Counted from the stretch's first letter, positions 25,036-40,400 are shown. The stretch: DNA of 64,000 nucleotides from Oreocharis arfaki (GCA_013398015.1 VZRR01010736.1:313429-377428); one strand, 5' to 3'. Program-made: numbers and translations. Notes: generated from the sequence alone by a model not told the origin.

Positions 25036-28000
25036 GGAAACTGAAATTTCATCCACACATAACGTTTGGAAAAGGCTGTTTTGGACACCTTTGTCCTTCT
25101 TAGCCCTTGATGTCTTGAATTCCAACTCCTATATTTCCTTTGGTCCCTGACTCCTACCTAATACTCCCTACCACGACTTCCCACACCTAAGGATGTGCAA
25201 AGTAAAATCGTTTTTAAGGATTAAGCACAGTAAATGTCCCAGTGAACAACTCAAGAGAACTTATTTGTGCACAGATGATCTCTGATCTGTCAGGTACCCA
25301 TTCACTCACTTTTTTTCTGCCTCCAGCAGGTAGTTATTTACTCCTGCAGTTCAAGCAAATGTTTCTTCTTTATTGGAGCTGGGTTTTGGGATATGATAAG
25401 GCTAAACAATAAAAAGTGCTTACAGAAGAAGCCAAGAAAATAGCAACTCTCTAACTATTGTAAGAATGTGCAATCTTAGTTGCAATAAAATAAAGAAAGA
25501 ATGAGGGTGGTGGGGGAGTGACCTGCCCCATATGATTGCCAGCTGGGAGAGAGAATCAACCCAGAACAGTCTGCTGGAAAACATCTTCCAACAACACTGT
25601 TGGATTGAATTTAAAGTTACTTATTCAAGGTACACTTAACCTTGGAAATGACTGCAATATCAAGAAAGACCTCCTTTGGGAAAATACTTTCTGTCCCCCC
25701 AAATTTATGTGATTCTATTATATCAGAAGCATTTGTAAGAAGTGACAGAGATGAGTAATTACGGCAAGTGTCAAGTGTTGGTTTTGGTATGACCACTATG
25801 AACTGAATGTAATCTCATTTCACTCCTACTGCTTTGTAATATGCTCCCAGCCTTGATTAGTGCTCCCTGAGTGACCTGCTTCAGCATTCATGACATTTCT
25901 AGAATATCGATTCACATCCGAATGTTTGAGTTAGCTTTTGCCCATTTGACTTAAAAATACCTGGATCACTTGTGTGCAAATCCCTTAAATAGTTTTTCCT
26001 CCTCGTGAACAGATTTCAAACATTTTCAAGAAGGAAAACACACTCCTCCCCAATTCCTCACTATTCTGTTTTCTCATGATTGATTTTAAGTATTCATCAA
26101 TTTAATTTTTTTTTCTGAAACCAGGTCCTACAGCAGGAATCTTTTGATCTGTCAAATGAAAAGCAGCTTCTGCTTTTTTCTCTTTCTATAGGAAGATGAG
26201 CAGGCTGTCCACCCTTTGGAAAACTCATCTTCAGCACTTTTATTGTAGAAAATTATTTCAGATTGAGTCTACTGGAAAATAAATGTACTCTTGTACATCA
26301 GAGTTTAACCCAAATAGGTTTGGGATCTTTATTCAAAATCCAATGACTTTCCATATTATATAAGCTCGTCTGCTTATCTGCATCTAAAAGGAGGTAAAAA
26401 AGCAAAGACTCACTCTCAAAATACAATAGGGAGTGTATATAAAATGATTTAAAAATTCTATTCCACATATGTGTAAATCTCTGAGAGCCTCATGCATTAT
26501 TCAGTAGATGAAAGAGAAGGAAGAACCTGGAAAAGGCCAGGGAAAAGTGTTATTACTGCTCTGCTTTGTAAAATTAACTATTTCAAGCTGCTTAACCTTA
26601 GCTCAGAACATTGTGTTGGACTGGTGCTCTTATAAAGAGAAATCTGCTGCAAATTACAATCTTGTCTGCTGCTTTTGAAAATGAAAAACTTGAGAATACT
26701 TAAAAAGTGGAGCCACCTTCTTTCCCTTTTTACTGATTTGAAAATGAGTCACATTTCAAATGTTTATTCCCATGTGTCATCCAGAGAAGACCACCCAAAG
26801 CTACTGCATTGTGAGCAAACTTTCAGTTCTCCAAACCTGCAGTAGCCCCCTGCCCTCCTCCCCTCCTGACCTCATCTGTTTGGATCTCAAACACAAGTGT
26901 TAAGCAGGACAAAGACCCACAGGCCCCAGCTTCTTTAAAAGCACAAAAGGAAAGGGAGAAACAAGCCCCTATAATTTCAAGGTGCATTTATTAAAACAGA
27001 TTGGTAAGAAAGATAAGAATTTCCACTAAAACCAAAACGTGGCCCCCTAGTCTTACCCCAGAAGCCCAGCATCACAAGCCCTGGTACAATGACAGAGGCC
27101 AAGGCTTCTACCTTAGCTGATCTCAACAGTGGGTGCAACTCTGATACAGCAACATTTTCAATTAATAGAGATCATCAGGTGACAAGGGAATTAAATCTTA
27201 ATGCTTAAGCACTTGCAAAACTGCAGTCACCTCTTATTCCTGGAGTACTACTCATCTAGAAATATAAACATGACAACCAGCTGATTAAGAAGGGTTAGGC
27301 TTTGTACAAAAATAAAACAACCCAAAACCAACTAAAACATCACATTCCATGACATTGTGGGTTTGTTTCCAATAAATGCCTACATTGTATTCCCAAACCT
27401 GCTCAGACCAAATAAAAGACCTGTTTATATTTTCTGCTTTCCCACTAGGACCGAACTGCCAGTAAATTCATCAAAAGCCATTTCCTCTCTTTGTTGAGTT
27501 TTCTCCTCGACTCAGGTTTTCCCATTTGCTTGCATTCCAGCATAGGAGCTGAAAACAGACTTGGTGCATGAGAACTTTTGCACACAGAGAACCCCTCGAA
27601 ACACAGAAAGAATCAATGGTTGATAATTCCTGAATTGACTGTAAATTGATTTGTCTGGCAATATTCTGCTTCCATCTAATACATTTGTCATATTTATACC
27701 AGCCCTCCAGCTCTAAATACCATTTCTACTAAACTAAGAAACAAAGCTGTGAGCATTTTGTCCCTTTAGAGACAAAGATTTAGCAGATGGCAATTTTAAA
27801 GGTTTTTTAAACTGGTACATTCTGTCATCCTGATGTGGGATTATTAAAGTAGTTTGTTCCCTCCTGTGCATGCTGTTTGTATCTTACACAATGCAGAAGA
27901 AAGCAGCACATCCCTCCTGACACCTTTCCACTTCATTCACAGACATCTGATTGAAACAACACCTGCTACAAAGCATAAATGATGATGGCAACAGGTATTG

Positions 28001-28479
28001 TACTTTTCTCATGAGATAACTTCTGAATTTATGGGTATGTGGGACAGGGACACCCTCACTTGCAGCTAAACCATTCCTTCCTACCCTGACCGTGGCTCAC
28101 ACAGAAAACTGCACAAAATGGGGAAAATTTCAGAAAATAGCTGCAATAGCAACATCAAACATTTTCACCCAGTTAATAATTACATTATTACATATAATGT
28201 ACTTACATAATTAATAGCTTGGGTTATTAAACCTCTGTATAACCCATTTATATGGTTATGAAACTGGTTAAAGACTGGTATGAGTGTCATAAGCCATTCT
28301 CCCCTGACATGTTTCATGTGTTGGTTCATACACATACCTTCACTGTTGATAGTTCCTGCTGTGAGCATAACTAGTTTATCTATTGCCTAAATATTTTCAC
28401 TTTTTCTCAATCCAATCCAAAGTATGCCTGGTACTGAGTGGGGGGAAGAGAGACCATGTGTGTGCATATTTGTATGTAA
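25036..28479. other. AT-rich unique non-coding DNA
   Basis: No gene or transposon is recognised. The first 150 bases right of the inverted repeat are pyrimidine-rich on the plus strand but not a simple repeat. Confidence 0.6.
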
Positions 28480-28510
28480 AATATATATATATATATTTAT
28501 ATACACACAT
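28480..28510. repeat. (AT)n microsatellite with AC tail
   Basis: A perfect AT alternation at 28480-28496 is followed by imperfect TTTATATACACACA units. A TG-rich lead-in (28457-28476) makes it a compound dinucleotide repeat. Confidence 0.88.
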
Positions 28511-31472
28511 TTGTTACAACATTTAATTTATGAATCGTAAGTGATGACTCACAAAATTTGAGCATTGACTACAAACTATTATCACCAACAAAAATGGTAA
28601 TATAAAATGAGTGCTTAAAATGAAACCAGGTGCGTTTCAATTGTTGCCTACAGAGAGTACCACCACTCATTTAGACTGGACCACTGGAAGGTGACTTAGT
28701 AACAATTACTAATGAATATTCAACACAAAAAATCATAAACCCAAATATTATCACGTATCTATCTGCTGGTCCTATCGTCAATTCATTTGTTCTTGAAAAT
28801 CAAGGTGGATTCATGTGACCAAACCCCTGTGAGTGTCCCCACTGGCCAGGAGCTGTGGCCAGGCCAATTTATTACCTTTTTCAAGCCACGTCACTTTGCT
28901 GGCCAGAGAAAACAGCCTAAGACCCTGCTTTGAAAAATGGAGAAGTGTGTTGGATGCTCATGCTTTCACAGAGGACACTTTTCCACTTCAGGCTTTCCTT
29001 GCCAGCTCCCTTGTGGAGGCCTGAAGAGGGTTTAGCTCCTGTGCCATCCCTCTCCATATGACTACCTCCCTGTGTCATGGCTCAGTCCTGTGTTTAGGGG
29101 ACCCTCTGCAGCTCTGCCTGCGGGAGAAGGGCCCCTTTGACCCCGTGGGACAGAGGTGGATTTGTAGGTCTTGGTCTTCAGGGACTTTGAACTCATCTCC
29201 ACGGCTGCTTTACTGCAGAACCAGCTTTACTGGCAAATAAAAAGTCGTCTCTGAAGTGCTAGGTGTGATTGATGGCTCTTGGTTTCAGCTTCTCACCCCA
29301 CACTCCTCTCCCTCCCCTCACACCACAGCACTTGCTGGAGATGATTTTCAAACACTCCAGGAGCTTCATTTTTCCTCTACAACACATTTGAGAGCTTTTT
29401 AAGTCACAGGAAACACTTGTGTCGTTCCTGCCTCACAAATTCTGTATTTAGCTTCCAGGTGGGAGAAGAGGAGCTTTGCTGATTCACATCCAAACAAAAC
29501 AACAACATCCAAGGAACTTTTCCCAAATACCACCTTCCAGCTCCTCAGAAATGCCAAGCAATTGCCTAACAATGTAACACCAGGAATGCCATATCAAATC
29601 TGTGGCCTTGCAGACTTAATAAAAGCTCTTTTAAATGGACAGCACTATTCATTCATAAAACCTGCTGAAAATACAGAGAACTTAAAATCCACTGAACAGC
29701 ATTTTCCACACTTGTTTATCCTGAATCACTTCCATTGTTGTTTTCCAAGAAGGTCACACAGTACCATGACCTCAGAATTCAGTGTAAAACTGACATTTTA
29801 ATATAGGCTGAATGGGATAAATTAACTATACATGGAACGTAATGGACTGAAAGTACTCCAAAGAGGACAATGCTTGAATTATTTAACAACTTATTAGTCA
29901 GTGTTTTAACATTTTAAGGCTGTTGTAGATAATTCCTTATCAACTGATAATGATGTATCTTTGTAGTAGACAGCATTTCCCTATTACTGTCTCTGTAAAA
30001 ACAAATTACAACGTACTCATTTAGCAGCTGATTCATAGATTATAAATTTAAGTTAGATTAGAGAGGTAAAAACTACTCTAACGAGAGAAACTGAAACCTG
30101 AAATCAAGGAGGTTTAAAAATACTATCATAAAATTTAAAGCGATAGCAACAGATAACCAAGGCGTTTCAAGTTGATAGTGTATTTTCACTTTTTTGGTAA
30201 AAGAACCTGGTTTTGGCAAGTGTGGTTGTGATGAGATTAAGGAATTTGCTGCTCTAATTTAAACAAGATATTTTACCAAAAAGCAACTGTAAGCAGGGCT
30301 CCCATGGAAATGTATTCTTACACATGGAAGCTCAGAACCCTCACACTTCTTTTTAAAGGACATATTTACTATCACTGTGAAATATGTAGCACATCCCTAA
30401 TGTGTGCTTCACTGTCTCAGAATTCATCAAAAATGGTGATATTGTTTTGAAGTTTATACCACAGTTTTCAAAGCACAGACACCTGCAACTTTCTGAAAAC
30501 AGGACTGTTATGATGGACCTCAAGTTAAAATCCTGTAATTAAAGCAACCAAAATATTTAAACAGACAGATTCCATCTGTCTTGGCCTAAAACAAACAAAA
30601 ATTTTTGTTTCCTTACTCTAAATGTAAGTCACCTGATTTATCATAAAATAGTCTGAGTTCAACCCTCCACACATTGCATTAAATTAATGTAATAGAATTA
30701 GCTATTACAGGAGATCTCAATAACTATTTCAAGCTTCATTTTGTTTCTGTTGTATTTTCTGTAACTGCACATTTGTTCTTCCTTCTGTTACTCTGAAGTA
30801 GACAGGGGAAAGAGGGAGGAAACAGATCATCTCAGAAGAAAAACTTCCGGAGTTTCCTGGTGGTTTTCAACTTCCTCCTTAAGTAGCTGATTCAAAAATT
30901 GGAAGAGCTGTTTTGCTATGTAAGAACCCAAGTCTGCAAGAAATCCTGAGCCAGAAATGGATTAGAAAAATAAATCCTTTATTGTAATACTAATATTTAA
31001 CTTGCTTCTTTCTGGATTTTTTTTCATGTAAATTAGTGAAAAGTTTTCTCTTGATATCTAAAAGCTGGTGAGTTACATAAGGAGAGATTTCCACATTTGT
31101 TGGAAAGTGACTTCCAAGTTAAACCAGTGAATTAAAAAGCTAGCTCAGCCTTTCTCATTCAGGAACTGCAGGGTATCGCCTGAGTGGGGAGTGAAACATC
31201 AATCATTACTTACACTTATGAAGGAATGCCAAGCTTAGCACAGAGGAATCTCTTCTGCCCTTCAATTTATTTATATTTTTGCAGAAAAATGGTCAAGCTT
31301 TCCTGAATTCACTCACAGAGAAGCAGTAGTAAGCTGAATGTGAGAATGCCTGCAAAGGGAACTCATGCAGGTTAACTTATCCTGAGGTCAGAATGAGCAG
31401 ACTCTGAAATTTGATAGAAATTACGAGTACAACTCTGACAACTCTGTAGAGGTGATTTGTACCTTGAAGCAC
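28511..31472. other. Non-coding DNA with one GC-richer, polyadenylation-like patch
   Basis: Mostly AT-rich unique sequence. About 28820-29245 is GC-richer and ends with AATAAA (29236-29241) followed by a GT-rich stretch (about 29257-29275), the arrangement of a vertebrate poly(A) site on the plus strand. Two short frames lie in it (28833-29024 and 29058-29240) but neither resembles a known protein. No splice-site or transcript evidence can be read from sequence alone. Confidence 0.5.
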
Positions 31473-31491
31473 AAAAAAAAAAAAAAAAAAA
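31473..31491. repeat. Poly-A run of 19
   Basis: Nineteen consecutive A residues. No recognisable retroposon body lies immediately upstream. Confidence 0.9.
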
Positions 31492-34400
31492 GAACAGTTT
31501 GGAAATGAATTCTCTGTGTTTCAACCAGAATATTAATCCTATCATTACTTAACATCACTGTAATTAACTCCATATGCAGGCACTATCCAGGAAAGATCCT
31601 TGGGGAGCTGGTGGGAAAGAAATATTCAGTGCAGTGCCACCTCGTCTTTGGAGGAGATAGCTGAGTGTTATTGCAAAATAAACAATATTAATCACTGCTA
31701 TGCAAAACATTCTGTGCAGTTTACTTCTGAAAATGTGAGCAGTGCTCTTGAAGGTTATCTTTTATATTCAGCTGAATGATGTAAGTCTTTCTCGCCTTTA
31801 GAACTCTTACTTTTAGCAGGCTGATCTGCAATCACAGAACACTTGCAATCCAAAAGAAAAGTTGCACTTCCACATGAACACCGATTTCTACAAACCCTGA
31901 GCTTCCATTTCTGCAGAGTTTACAAATCAGTCTCTGAGCAGATCAACCACACCAACCTAAGGAAGAATACTCTGAGGTTTACTGTATATTCCAACACATA
32001 TTTTAGGCTTTCCTAACCACAGATCTGACAGTCTGACTGCCAATAACAGTGTGAGCACACAAGGGATGCCCTCTTTGTGCAAACACTGCACACCAATCCA
32101 CCCCCACCAAAACACCACCTTCTATTCATTTTCATATGGATCAGCCAACTGCACAGTTAAACTTTTCTCTAATTTCCTCCCAAGTCACCATATTCATCCC
32201 CAAATCAACAGCCAGCTTCCTGGGATACAATATAAAACAGACTTTTTTTTTTCTTTCTTAAATTGTCTTTGTTTTCCTCATGATTTCCAGAGGAATACAG
32301 TACATTTGCTTTAAACCACAGTGATCTTCTAGAGCGGTCCAGTCCCAGTCTTAATTTTTACTCACAACCTGGGGAGAATAAAATATACCACTGTAAGCTT
32401 CCCTCTTTTCTAGCCAGCACTCATATAGAAGACAGATAATAAAATCTTTCTATAAAGAGTATTCTATCACATAGCAACATGTGATAATAATATCCTGCAT
32501 GTTTATCCACACTGTTACACCTTTTTGATTGTTGAACCAGGACTAGGAGGCATGGCTTTGACAGCTATTTTTTTTACTACTTCTCAAAACCAATATTAGA
32601 CTAAAAGTTCTGGGTGCAGTGCTGATGGAATTTACTACAAACATTGTATACAGGCATGGTTAAACTCGGAGAAAGCCAGGAGAACCGGAGCAAAAGAAAA
32701 TTTCCATTTATGAGACACCACTTATCATTCAATTGTCATCAGCTGTGTAAAAATAGAGTGACAAACACTGGAGGGGACCCAGAGTGTGTGATTAGCACAG
32801 ACAGGTCTTTCCCAGACTTCACCACTGCTAAAATAAAATAGAATGCCACAAGTAACAGTTTTGAGGGAACATAAACTTTTACACCAACGTTCTGCATCTG
32901 CCCATTGTTCTAAGCAGCATCAATGTCCTGAAAAATTCTGAGGAAACATTTCCTTGGGCTTTCCTTCAGCATTATAAATGTTCAGCTAAACTTCAGGCCA
33001 CAAATAGATTAAACTGAAAATTCAACCACTTCCAGTGATGAAGATGTCAGGAAAGTATTCTACATCCCACTACAGTGTATTTATGTTAGCAAGTAGGGCA
33101 GCAAAAAAGGATTAGCTTTGTAAGGAGATTTTCTGCAGGGGAACTGACAGATATTATGGGTACATTGGGGTTTTACCTCTGGCTAGATCTACTCTGGATT
33201 TGTTGGCTAAAGGATGCTAGGAAGCATCTTCCTGTTTCACTTCAGGAAACAAATCCATTTGCATGCTCAGAAAGAGCTGGAATGATGTCATATTTTTAAA
33301 GACTTATCATGCTTAAGCACCTACTCACTAATAGCTGATTCCTTAATCTGGTTACAGAGATCACATCTGTGTCCTCTGATTGTGTTATTGTCATACAATG
33401 TGTAGGGAATTACAGATAAGGCAGTGGCCAATAAGCTTTAAATTCACTCACTCTGGGGGACAGGTAAGCAAAGCTGTAATAAGGAAGTGAAATGCCAGAG
33501 AGAAATAATATTCTTCCTCCTAGACTTTCATGTGTCCCTGAAATGGCAGGGAAATGCACCACAGATTCTCAAAAGCCCTTTTATTTTCTGATGAGGGCTG
33601 GCAACCCATTGCTCCAAGTGAGGTCAGTAGCAGAAGCAAGCCAAGGATCCAGTCCACTTCCCAGGTAGGAACATCATGGCTGCGGTACAAATCTCTGTGC
33701 AGCAGGAAATAAAGGATTGCATTTAACCCATTAGACTATACTGCTCCTGGGAGCAACCAGAAATTTGGCAAGGAAGGATGAAAAAGCATGGGAAACAATT
33801 GCATGTAAAAACCAGGAATCTGTTCCCTAATAAGGAATAGCGATCGTTAAATTAGCCCAGGCAAACCTTTTAATTGTCTGATGAATTGAGAATAAAATCT
33901 GATTTTCATGAAGTGAGTACTTGCCAGATAGAAATGGTGGAGAACAGCTAACTTCTGAACAAGGAGTGAGACAAAGTCAGTGTCAATTGAAATATCGAGA
34001 TGAATGTGCCAGCTGACTTGGTTTAGTTACCATCCCTACTGACAAGGACAGCGAGGGGGGAAAAAATCCTCCTCATCATAATCCAGTCTTTATTGAAACA
34101 GCCAGTCTCAGCATGCCATTGTCCCCAGCCTCATGATACTCATTCCCAACAAAAGGACCATGAAATTACAGAAAGGGGTTTGCAGCTCTTCAGGAGCAGG
34201 TAGCAGAAAAGATAAACCTACAAGCCTTTCATCTGCAAAAGCTTCTATTTTAATCTGGTCCAGGGCACAAAAGAGACTGGTTTCAATCAAATGTTCTTTA
34301 CCAATGAGGTGCCACACAGCTCAACTGAAAAGGCACAGACCAAAAACTAAAACACCTTTTAAATTTTTTTTTTCATTACATAATAACCAAAATGTGTTTA

Positions 34401-37400
34401 TCAAGTTATCTGGGAAAACTCACATAGGGCTATATTATTTTTTTCTATATCCTACACTGCTATTCTGATATTTTCAGATCCAGAGATACCTTCAGTGCCT
34501 GCTGATTTAACAGTAAAGGTGTGCTCAGTCACGTGGCACTGTGCACCTCTTGTAGCCCCTATTTCTACTTCAGAAGCCTAAGTAATTTTCTTTAAAAGTC
34601 TACGCCAGTTTTTCCTTGCTTGCTGTCACTTACTGAAAACTGCTGATAGAAGTAAGAATCTGAGCACTTTCTCAGAAGTTTATTTAAGGGTGGAAAGGGA
34701 GATACCAGGAGATACTTTTTTACAAAAAATTCTGTAAAATTCTGTCATAAATAAATTAATATTTTAATTAACAAATGGAGTCAAACAGCAAAAGAAGCTC
34801 CTTCTTTTTCTGTGTTCTGACTCTGAACCAAAACGAATACTAATGTAATAATGCTACATCAAACGCTGTAATGAATTTACACTGGTGAAGTCTTGGCTGT
34901 CTGATGACAGCACTCCCCCAGTGAATAAGTGCACAGTGCATTGTCCCCTCTAGAGCTCAACTTCAAAGCCCTGGAAAATCTCCTTTGAGTTTTGAACCTT
35001 CCAGATCAAAGCCTTGGAGTTCATTTATACTTTTAGGCCCAGATGAAGGCAGGCAGTAAGACAGCCGTGATTTAGAGGATAAATCACTTCAGAACAATGT
35101 CTATGAGCATTCTCTACGGCATTACACTTGAAATTAGGTTTAGAAAGTGATACCACACAGACACAAATGCAGTTCTAGGAAAACTGAGGCAAAAAATAAT
35201 TCTTTTTTAACTTCCCCAGTGGAATTTACCTTTTGATTTTGCAAGCTTGTTTACAAAATAATCCCCCACATAGGTCTTGATGGCTCACACCCATGACAAT
35301 TTATACATAGGATTTAACCTATCTGTTCACTGCATTAGAGAAAAATAAAGATTTCAGTGTCTAAAAAACCCACACACAGATATCTGAAAAAATAAGCCTC
35401 CCCTCATTAGACAAACACTCTCTGCACCAAGTCTGTGGTTTGATCTGCATGCAGGCTACATCAAAGCCTGCCTCGTCCAACCCTGCTGCATATGAATGGT
35501 TGAAAAGGACAAAAACAACCCCTACAGCAACCCTGCTCACGCTGAACAATGACATCACGAGTTCAGATACATTATCCACATTTATTCCAATATTTATAGG
35601 CTCTTTGGGTGTGCTTAAACATAGGAAAGCAATAATCAGCCCAGCACAGTGTCCAGGCTCCAAAGCACTCCCATGGCTGATGAAAGGGAGTGGTTTAAGG
35701 CCTTGGCTACTTCTCTTGACTGATTGTATAAAAAAAGATGGAAGCCCAGGGCAGCTTGGGCCATGGAAGATCCCCTGGAAGAGGCTCAGTATTGGGATGT
35801 CTGAGCAGAGCTGAGCAGTGCAGCCACAGCTCATCTTGCACTGCTGCCCCTCTGCTCTTGCAGTGCTTGAGGTCCCTGTGCACCTTCAGAAGGCAAATTA
35901 TGCAAGGACTTGCCTAATTCTTGAGCCACCATTTCTTTTTCACGCCTAGAAGTGCTTTTCTTTTACAAGCTCACCGAACAGTGTGTCCTAATGGGCACTG
36001 AGCTGTGGAGAAGAGCAAATCTCCAGTCTGAAGAATGGACTGGGACTTCATGTTGTAGAAGACAAATCACCTATTTTAAAGGCCTACTTTTAAAAAATGC
36101 TTATTTCTAACTGCAAACAGATTTACAAAATCAGTGGAAAAGAATTTTACTTTCTAGGTCCTCTTTTAGACAGTTTGTAAGCCATCTGCACAGAGCTGAA
36201 AATTTTCAAATGGAAACTTTTAACATCTAAACAACCAACAGTCACAAGGTTTTCTGAGTTTGGGTAAGAGTTTGGCTTGGAGTCATGAACAAGAAATTGC
36301 TCAGGGTATATTTGGGAAAAGACTCCCTGGGAAAGCCTCATGGGAATTCTGAAGAGATAACCCAACAAATACAATGATATCCCGACATTTTACCTCGTGG
36401 TTTTGACTAATTAAACTTCTAGCCTACAAAATTATTTAACTATGTTCTAGCATTATATTCAATTAATATTGTTTTGTTTCTTCTCACTTTCAATGAGGTC
36501 AAATACAACCAACTGATTTGCACCTTCAAGCAATAAGGGTAAAATGCTCTGTTGTAAAAGAGTCAGCTTGTTTGTACAAGTTCCGACCAGCTGCTTAATA
36601 TAGAGAAATGCTGCTGTATTCAGAAAAAAAACCTAACACATATTTCTGATTTGCTTCCTGCCAAATAAAAACAAAACCTGAAAGGAGCCAAGGGGCAGCT
36701 GAAAGGAAAAACATTATTTTCCTTATTGGTCCCCTATTAAGCATTGCAAGCTGTTGGACAAAACCAGTGCAGACCATTTGCCTCCAGGTAAACAAGACAA
36801 GGACTTACAGAGATGTCACCTTTTGATGTGACCAACAGAAACCCTGGAAGCTGCTGGTGCTGCTGAACTGGAAAGTTTGGGGCTATTTTTGCCCTACGTT
36901 TGAACTGTATGAGTTACCCTAAGCAAAGAGCCCACTCTTCCCTTTAGGAAAGTGCCTTGAGAAGTCTCTTAGTCCCAACTGCAGCAGGGTGTTTGCTCCA
37001 TAGAAAGGAACTCCCTCCCTGCCCTCAACCTGTAGAAATGCATGTCCTGCCATGGAGTGGGGTTTTAGGAATATTGTCTGAATGCACACGGATGGAAGCA
37101 GTTGGGCCATCCTTAACTCACAGGTATCAATCCAAGTCCTACTAACAGCTAGGGTTTTTTGAGGAAATCCAACAATGCCAAGTTCTATGGTAAGCGGTCT
37201 CTTGACCCACCTGTTTTCTAATTAAGCATGAACACTGAGCAGAGTCTACTTGGCTTATGAGTCTTGGTACAGCTGACTTTGTCTGGGGTTTTTCTTTTTT
37301 TCTTGTTCTGGTTGCTTTCTGAGGTTTACCTTTCAGACACAGGAATTCCGCTCGGATGCAGAAGGATTTATAAAGCAAATGCAGCACATAAAGCAAGGCA

Positions 37401-40400
37401 CCCACATGCAGTGGATAGCTTGGGCAGCCGCTGGAAAATGGCTTTGACATGCTCCTGCTTCACTCTCCATGGACTCCCATTTGTAGAACACACTGGAGCC
37501 AAGCAGCCAGGAGATTACAGACACACAGGGGACCAGCTCTGGTTAGCACCAAATATTTCAACTTTTAGCGAAATCATCCAGATTCGTAGCTTAACGAAGT
37601 GACACAGAGATGGGGAGTCCAAGTAGCACTGACCCAGGAACATCTAAAAATTAAACAATTCTCAACAAAGCAAACACAAAACACAAAACGCAACTTTCCT
37701 GATGTCTTTCATTTCCACACTTACAGTTCCTGTGCAGGGGAACAACTTCTGCTGGATAGCACTGAAGCAAAAGCCAAATCAGCTTGGTACAACCCCGAGT
37801 TTCCATAATTACACAACCCAGAATTTGAAACTGCTTAGAATGCTGCTCCTCACCAACACAAAATAAGAAGAAAAACAAGGAGATGAAAAGGAAAGAGAGC
37901 CATCTCTGCAGTTGCCTACCTGGGTTTCCTTGCAGGGAAGCTACACATCCATGCTTGTGGACAGCAACTAATGTTAGAATATTTTCCTACTAAATGTTTA
38001 GATCTTAACCAATTGCCCTTAATTAAAATTGTGGGTTAATTATTTAAATATGTTACTTTGAAGTAATCTAAATGTATATAACAGAATCTGTACATCATCT
38101 ATTAGGTCACAATTCCACCAATTAAGAAAAAAGGAAGAATTATTTATTTCTGCATGTTTGATTAATACATGCTGTGGCACGCTCAGGCAAAATTTTCCTA
38201 AAAATTTTATGGGGAAACACTATTGACAGACCATTTGCCAAATGTTTATTTACAGGGAAATAAAACAAAAAAACCCCAAAACAACAAAGAAACAACCAAA
38301 CCAAAAAAACTCACTATGGAATATAGTTTGAGGGCACAAAAAGCTACTACCTGACTATGAAAACATGACATATACAATAATCTGTAGTTAATTCAGAGTC
38401 AGTGGAGACAAAGGGACATTGCAATTGTAGCTGTGCAGAGGTTTTTATTGCTCAGTGTCACGGGAGTGCAAAATAATGCTACAACTTCAGCACAAACTAC
38501 AGCCCAAGAGTAATTGTTAACTCTCACAATGATAAACAATTACTCAAAAGTTTACCAGAAACCTCAGAATGTTTTGCTGTCTAAAATCAGGGGGTTTAAT
38601 CAAGTGCTAAACCAGTATCGCATTTGTTCATAGTTTATCAACAAATCACTAGAAATAGTGACGTTCAAAAGAGATGGAGAGCTGCCCTACCCTTTTCCTT
38701 CTGTTAGGTCAAGAAGGATGGGGGGAAGGGACATTAGGTGGAAGGTTTTAAAGGGAACACATCTGAAGTGGACAAAACTCCATCTACTGAAAGGCAACAG
38801 AACAACAACAACAGATGAACTACAATACACAAGATTTATTTAGGACTCAGAGATTTTGAGGCAGCATTTTATGACATTGTTTGGGCATAAAATGGTGAAT
38901 GAATAAGGTCAAAAAAGAGACTGAAAAGAAATCTTCGAAATCTTTCCACAGATTTTTAGACACTCAGCCTTTCACACATAAATATAAAATACTGGGGGGT
39001 TTTTTAGGCATTGAAAAATTAGACTAGTCCCATATCTGCTGGTTAATTGAGAAACACCAGACCAAAAGTTCTGGGGCAAAATACTACGAATTGTTTGTAG
39101 ATCCAAAACATGAAACCAGAAATGTGAATAGTATTACACTGCCCTCCTGAGAAGTTCACGAGTAGGCCAGTGACGCCCATTTATTGGTTAAAAAGTAGAT
39201 AGTGTTATTGGGGGAGTAAATGGGATAATGATTTTAAAACTGACTCTGTGACTTCAGAGCAACTGGACAATTCCTGAAAGATTCAGAATTCCTGGGAGGA
39301 CTTTTGTGTCTGTACACTCTGCCCTGCTTTATGATCTTCTGTGAGCATCTGTTACTGCCTACAGATGGACACGGGGGCTGGACAAGCCTGTAGTTTCTAT
39401 CAGCATTGCCACTGGTCTGTTCCCCGGGATTTGCCCCACATTATTCCCCTTTGTAGGAGCCCACACAGCTCCCTGGGGGCACAGACTCCACTTACACACA
39501 TTTCTGGGCTGGGTTTTGCTCTCCCTGCTGTACACAGATTGTTCTATGTGACAAAACTGGCAGTGCTACACTACTTAAAGATGCTGACATCTGACACATG
39601 AGTGCTGTTCTTATGGAGATTAACATTAAGGTGAGAAAATCTGCATCTTAACATCATTGTACACACAGCTCCACTTTAAAAGTATTTTCCAGCTGGGAAA
39701 GTCAGTCAGGTGTGATGCGACCTGTCGGTGTGTAAGCGCTGGAGCCGCTTGAGACACTATTCCACATCTGAAATGTTTGCACAGGGCTTCAGGCAGGAGA
39801 AAAGATTGATTGGGGACTTGCAGCCCTCAGAAATCGCAGCCAGGAGCCAGGTGGGATACCTTGCTGTCTCAAATGACAGCAGATACTTACACTGAGGTAA
39901 CCAAATCCCACCCTGAAAGAGACGAGTGCAGAAGTTCAACATGCAAACAGCGTTCTTGTGCACCTACTCCATACCTAGTCAGGAAACTGCAGCCAGGCAA
40001 TTAAAGAATGCATTCCTAATTGCTACCAACTTGAAATAAGCAGCACACTGAAACAAAGTGTTTTTTCAGTCTTTCCAAGGTATCACTTTGCCAGGAAAAG
40101 AGATGTCTTTTTAATTTTTGCTAGGATGTTTCGTATTTTATTAAACACGAAATTAAATCCTGTCAGTACAGGATTCTAAACTATTTAATACATTCTGAAG
40201 CACATAAAAAGAAAATCTGTTACTTAATTATCAACCAGCTCTAATTATTGTGCTTATGTGTGCAGGGACTGAATTGATATCACAAAGACAATTATCAATC
40301 TGGCCTGTCCTGGTTTCCAAACACAAGCCTCCTCAAGTATGTCTTCAATGTGGTCTTTGTAATGAATATGACTTATCTTTATGGCATCAATGGTGTTCTA

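Noticed and set aside
24389..25039. PiggyBac-type element with TTAA target duplication
   Set aside because: Only the right end is TTAA (left is TTAG), the arm termini lack the usual piggyBac terminal sequence, and no transposase fragment is in the spacer.
24342..25150. Matching peptides of about 42 residues on opposite strands (24342-24527 plus and 24901-25125 minus)
   Set aside because: They are the two copies of the inverted-repeat arm translated in the corresponding frame. The outer parts differ, no protein family is recognised, and the identity is at DNA level.
35361..35834. Overlapping 157-codon (minus) and 124-codon (plus) open frames
   Set aside because: Both strands open over the same interval without domains or splice context fits chance. 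Neither resembles a known protein.
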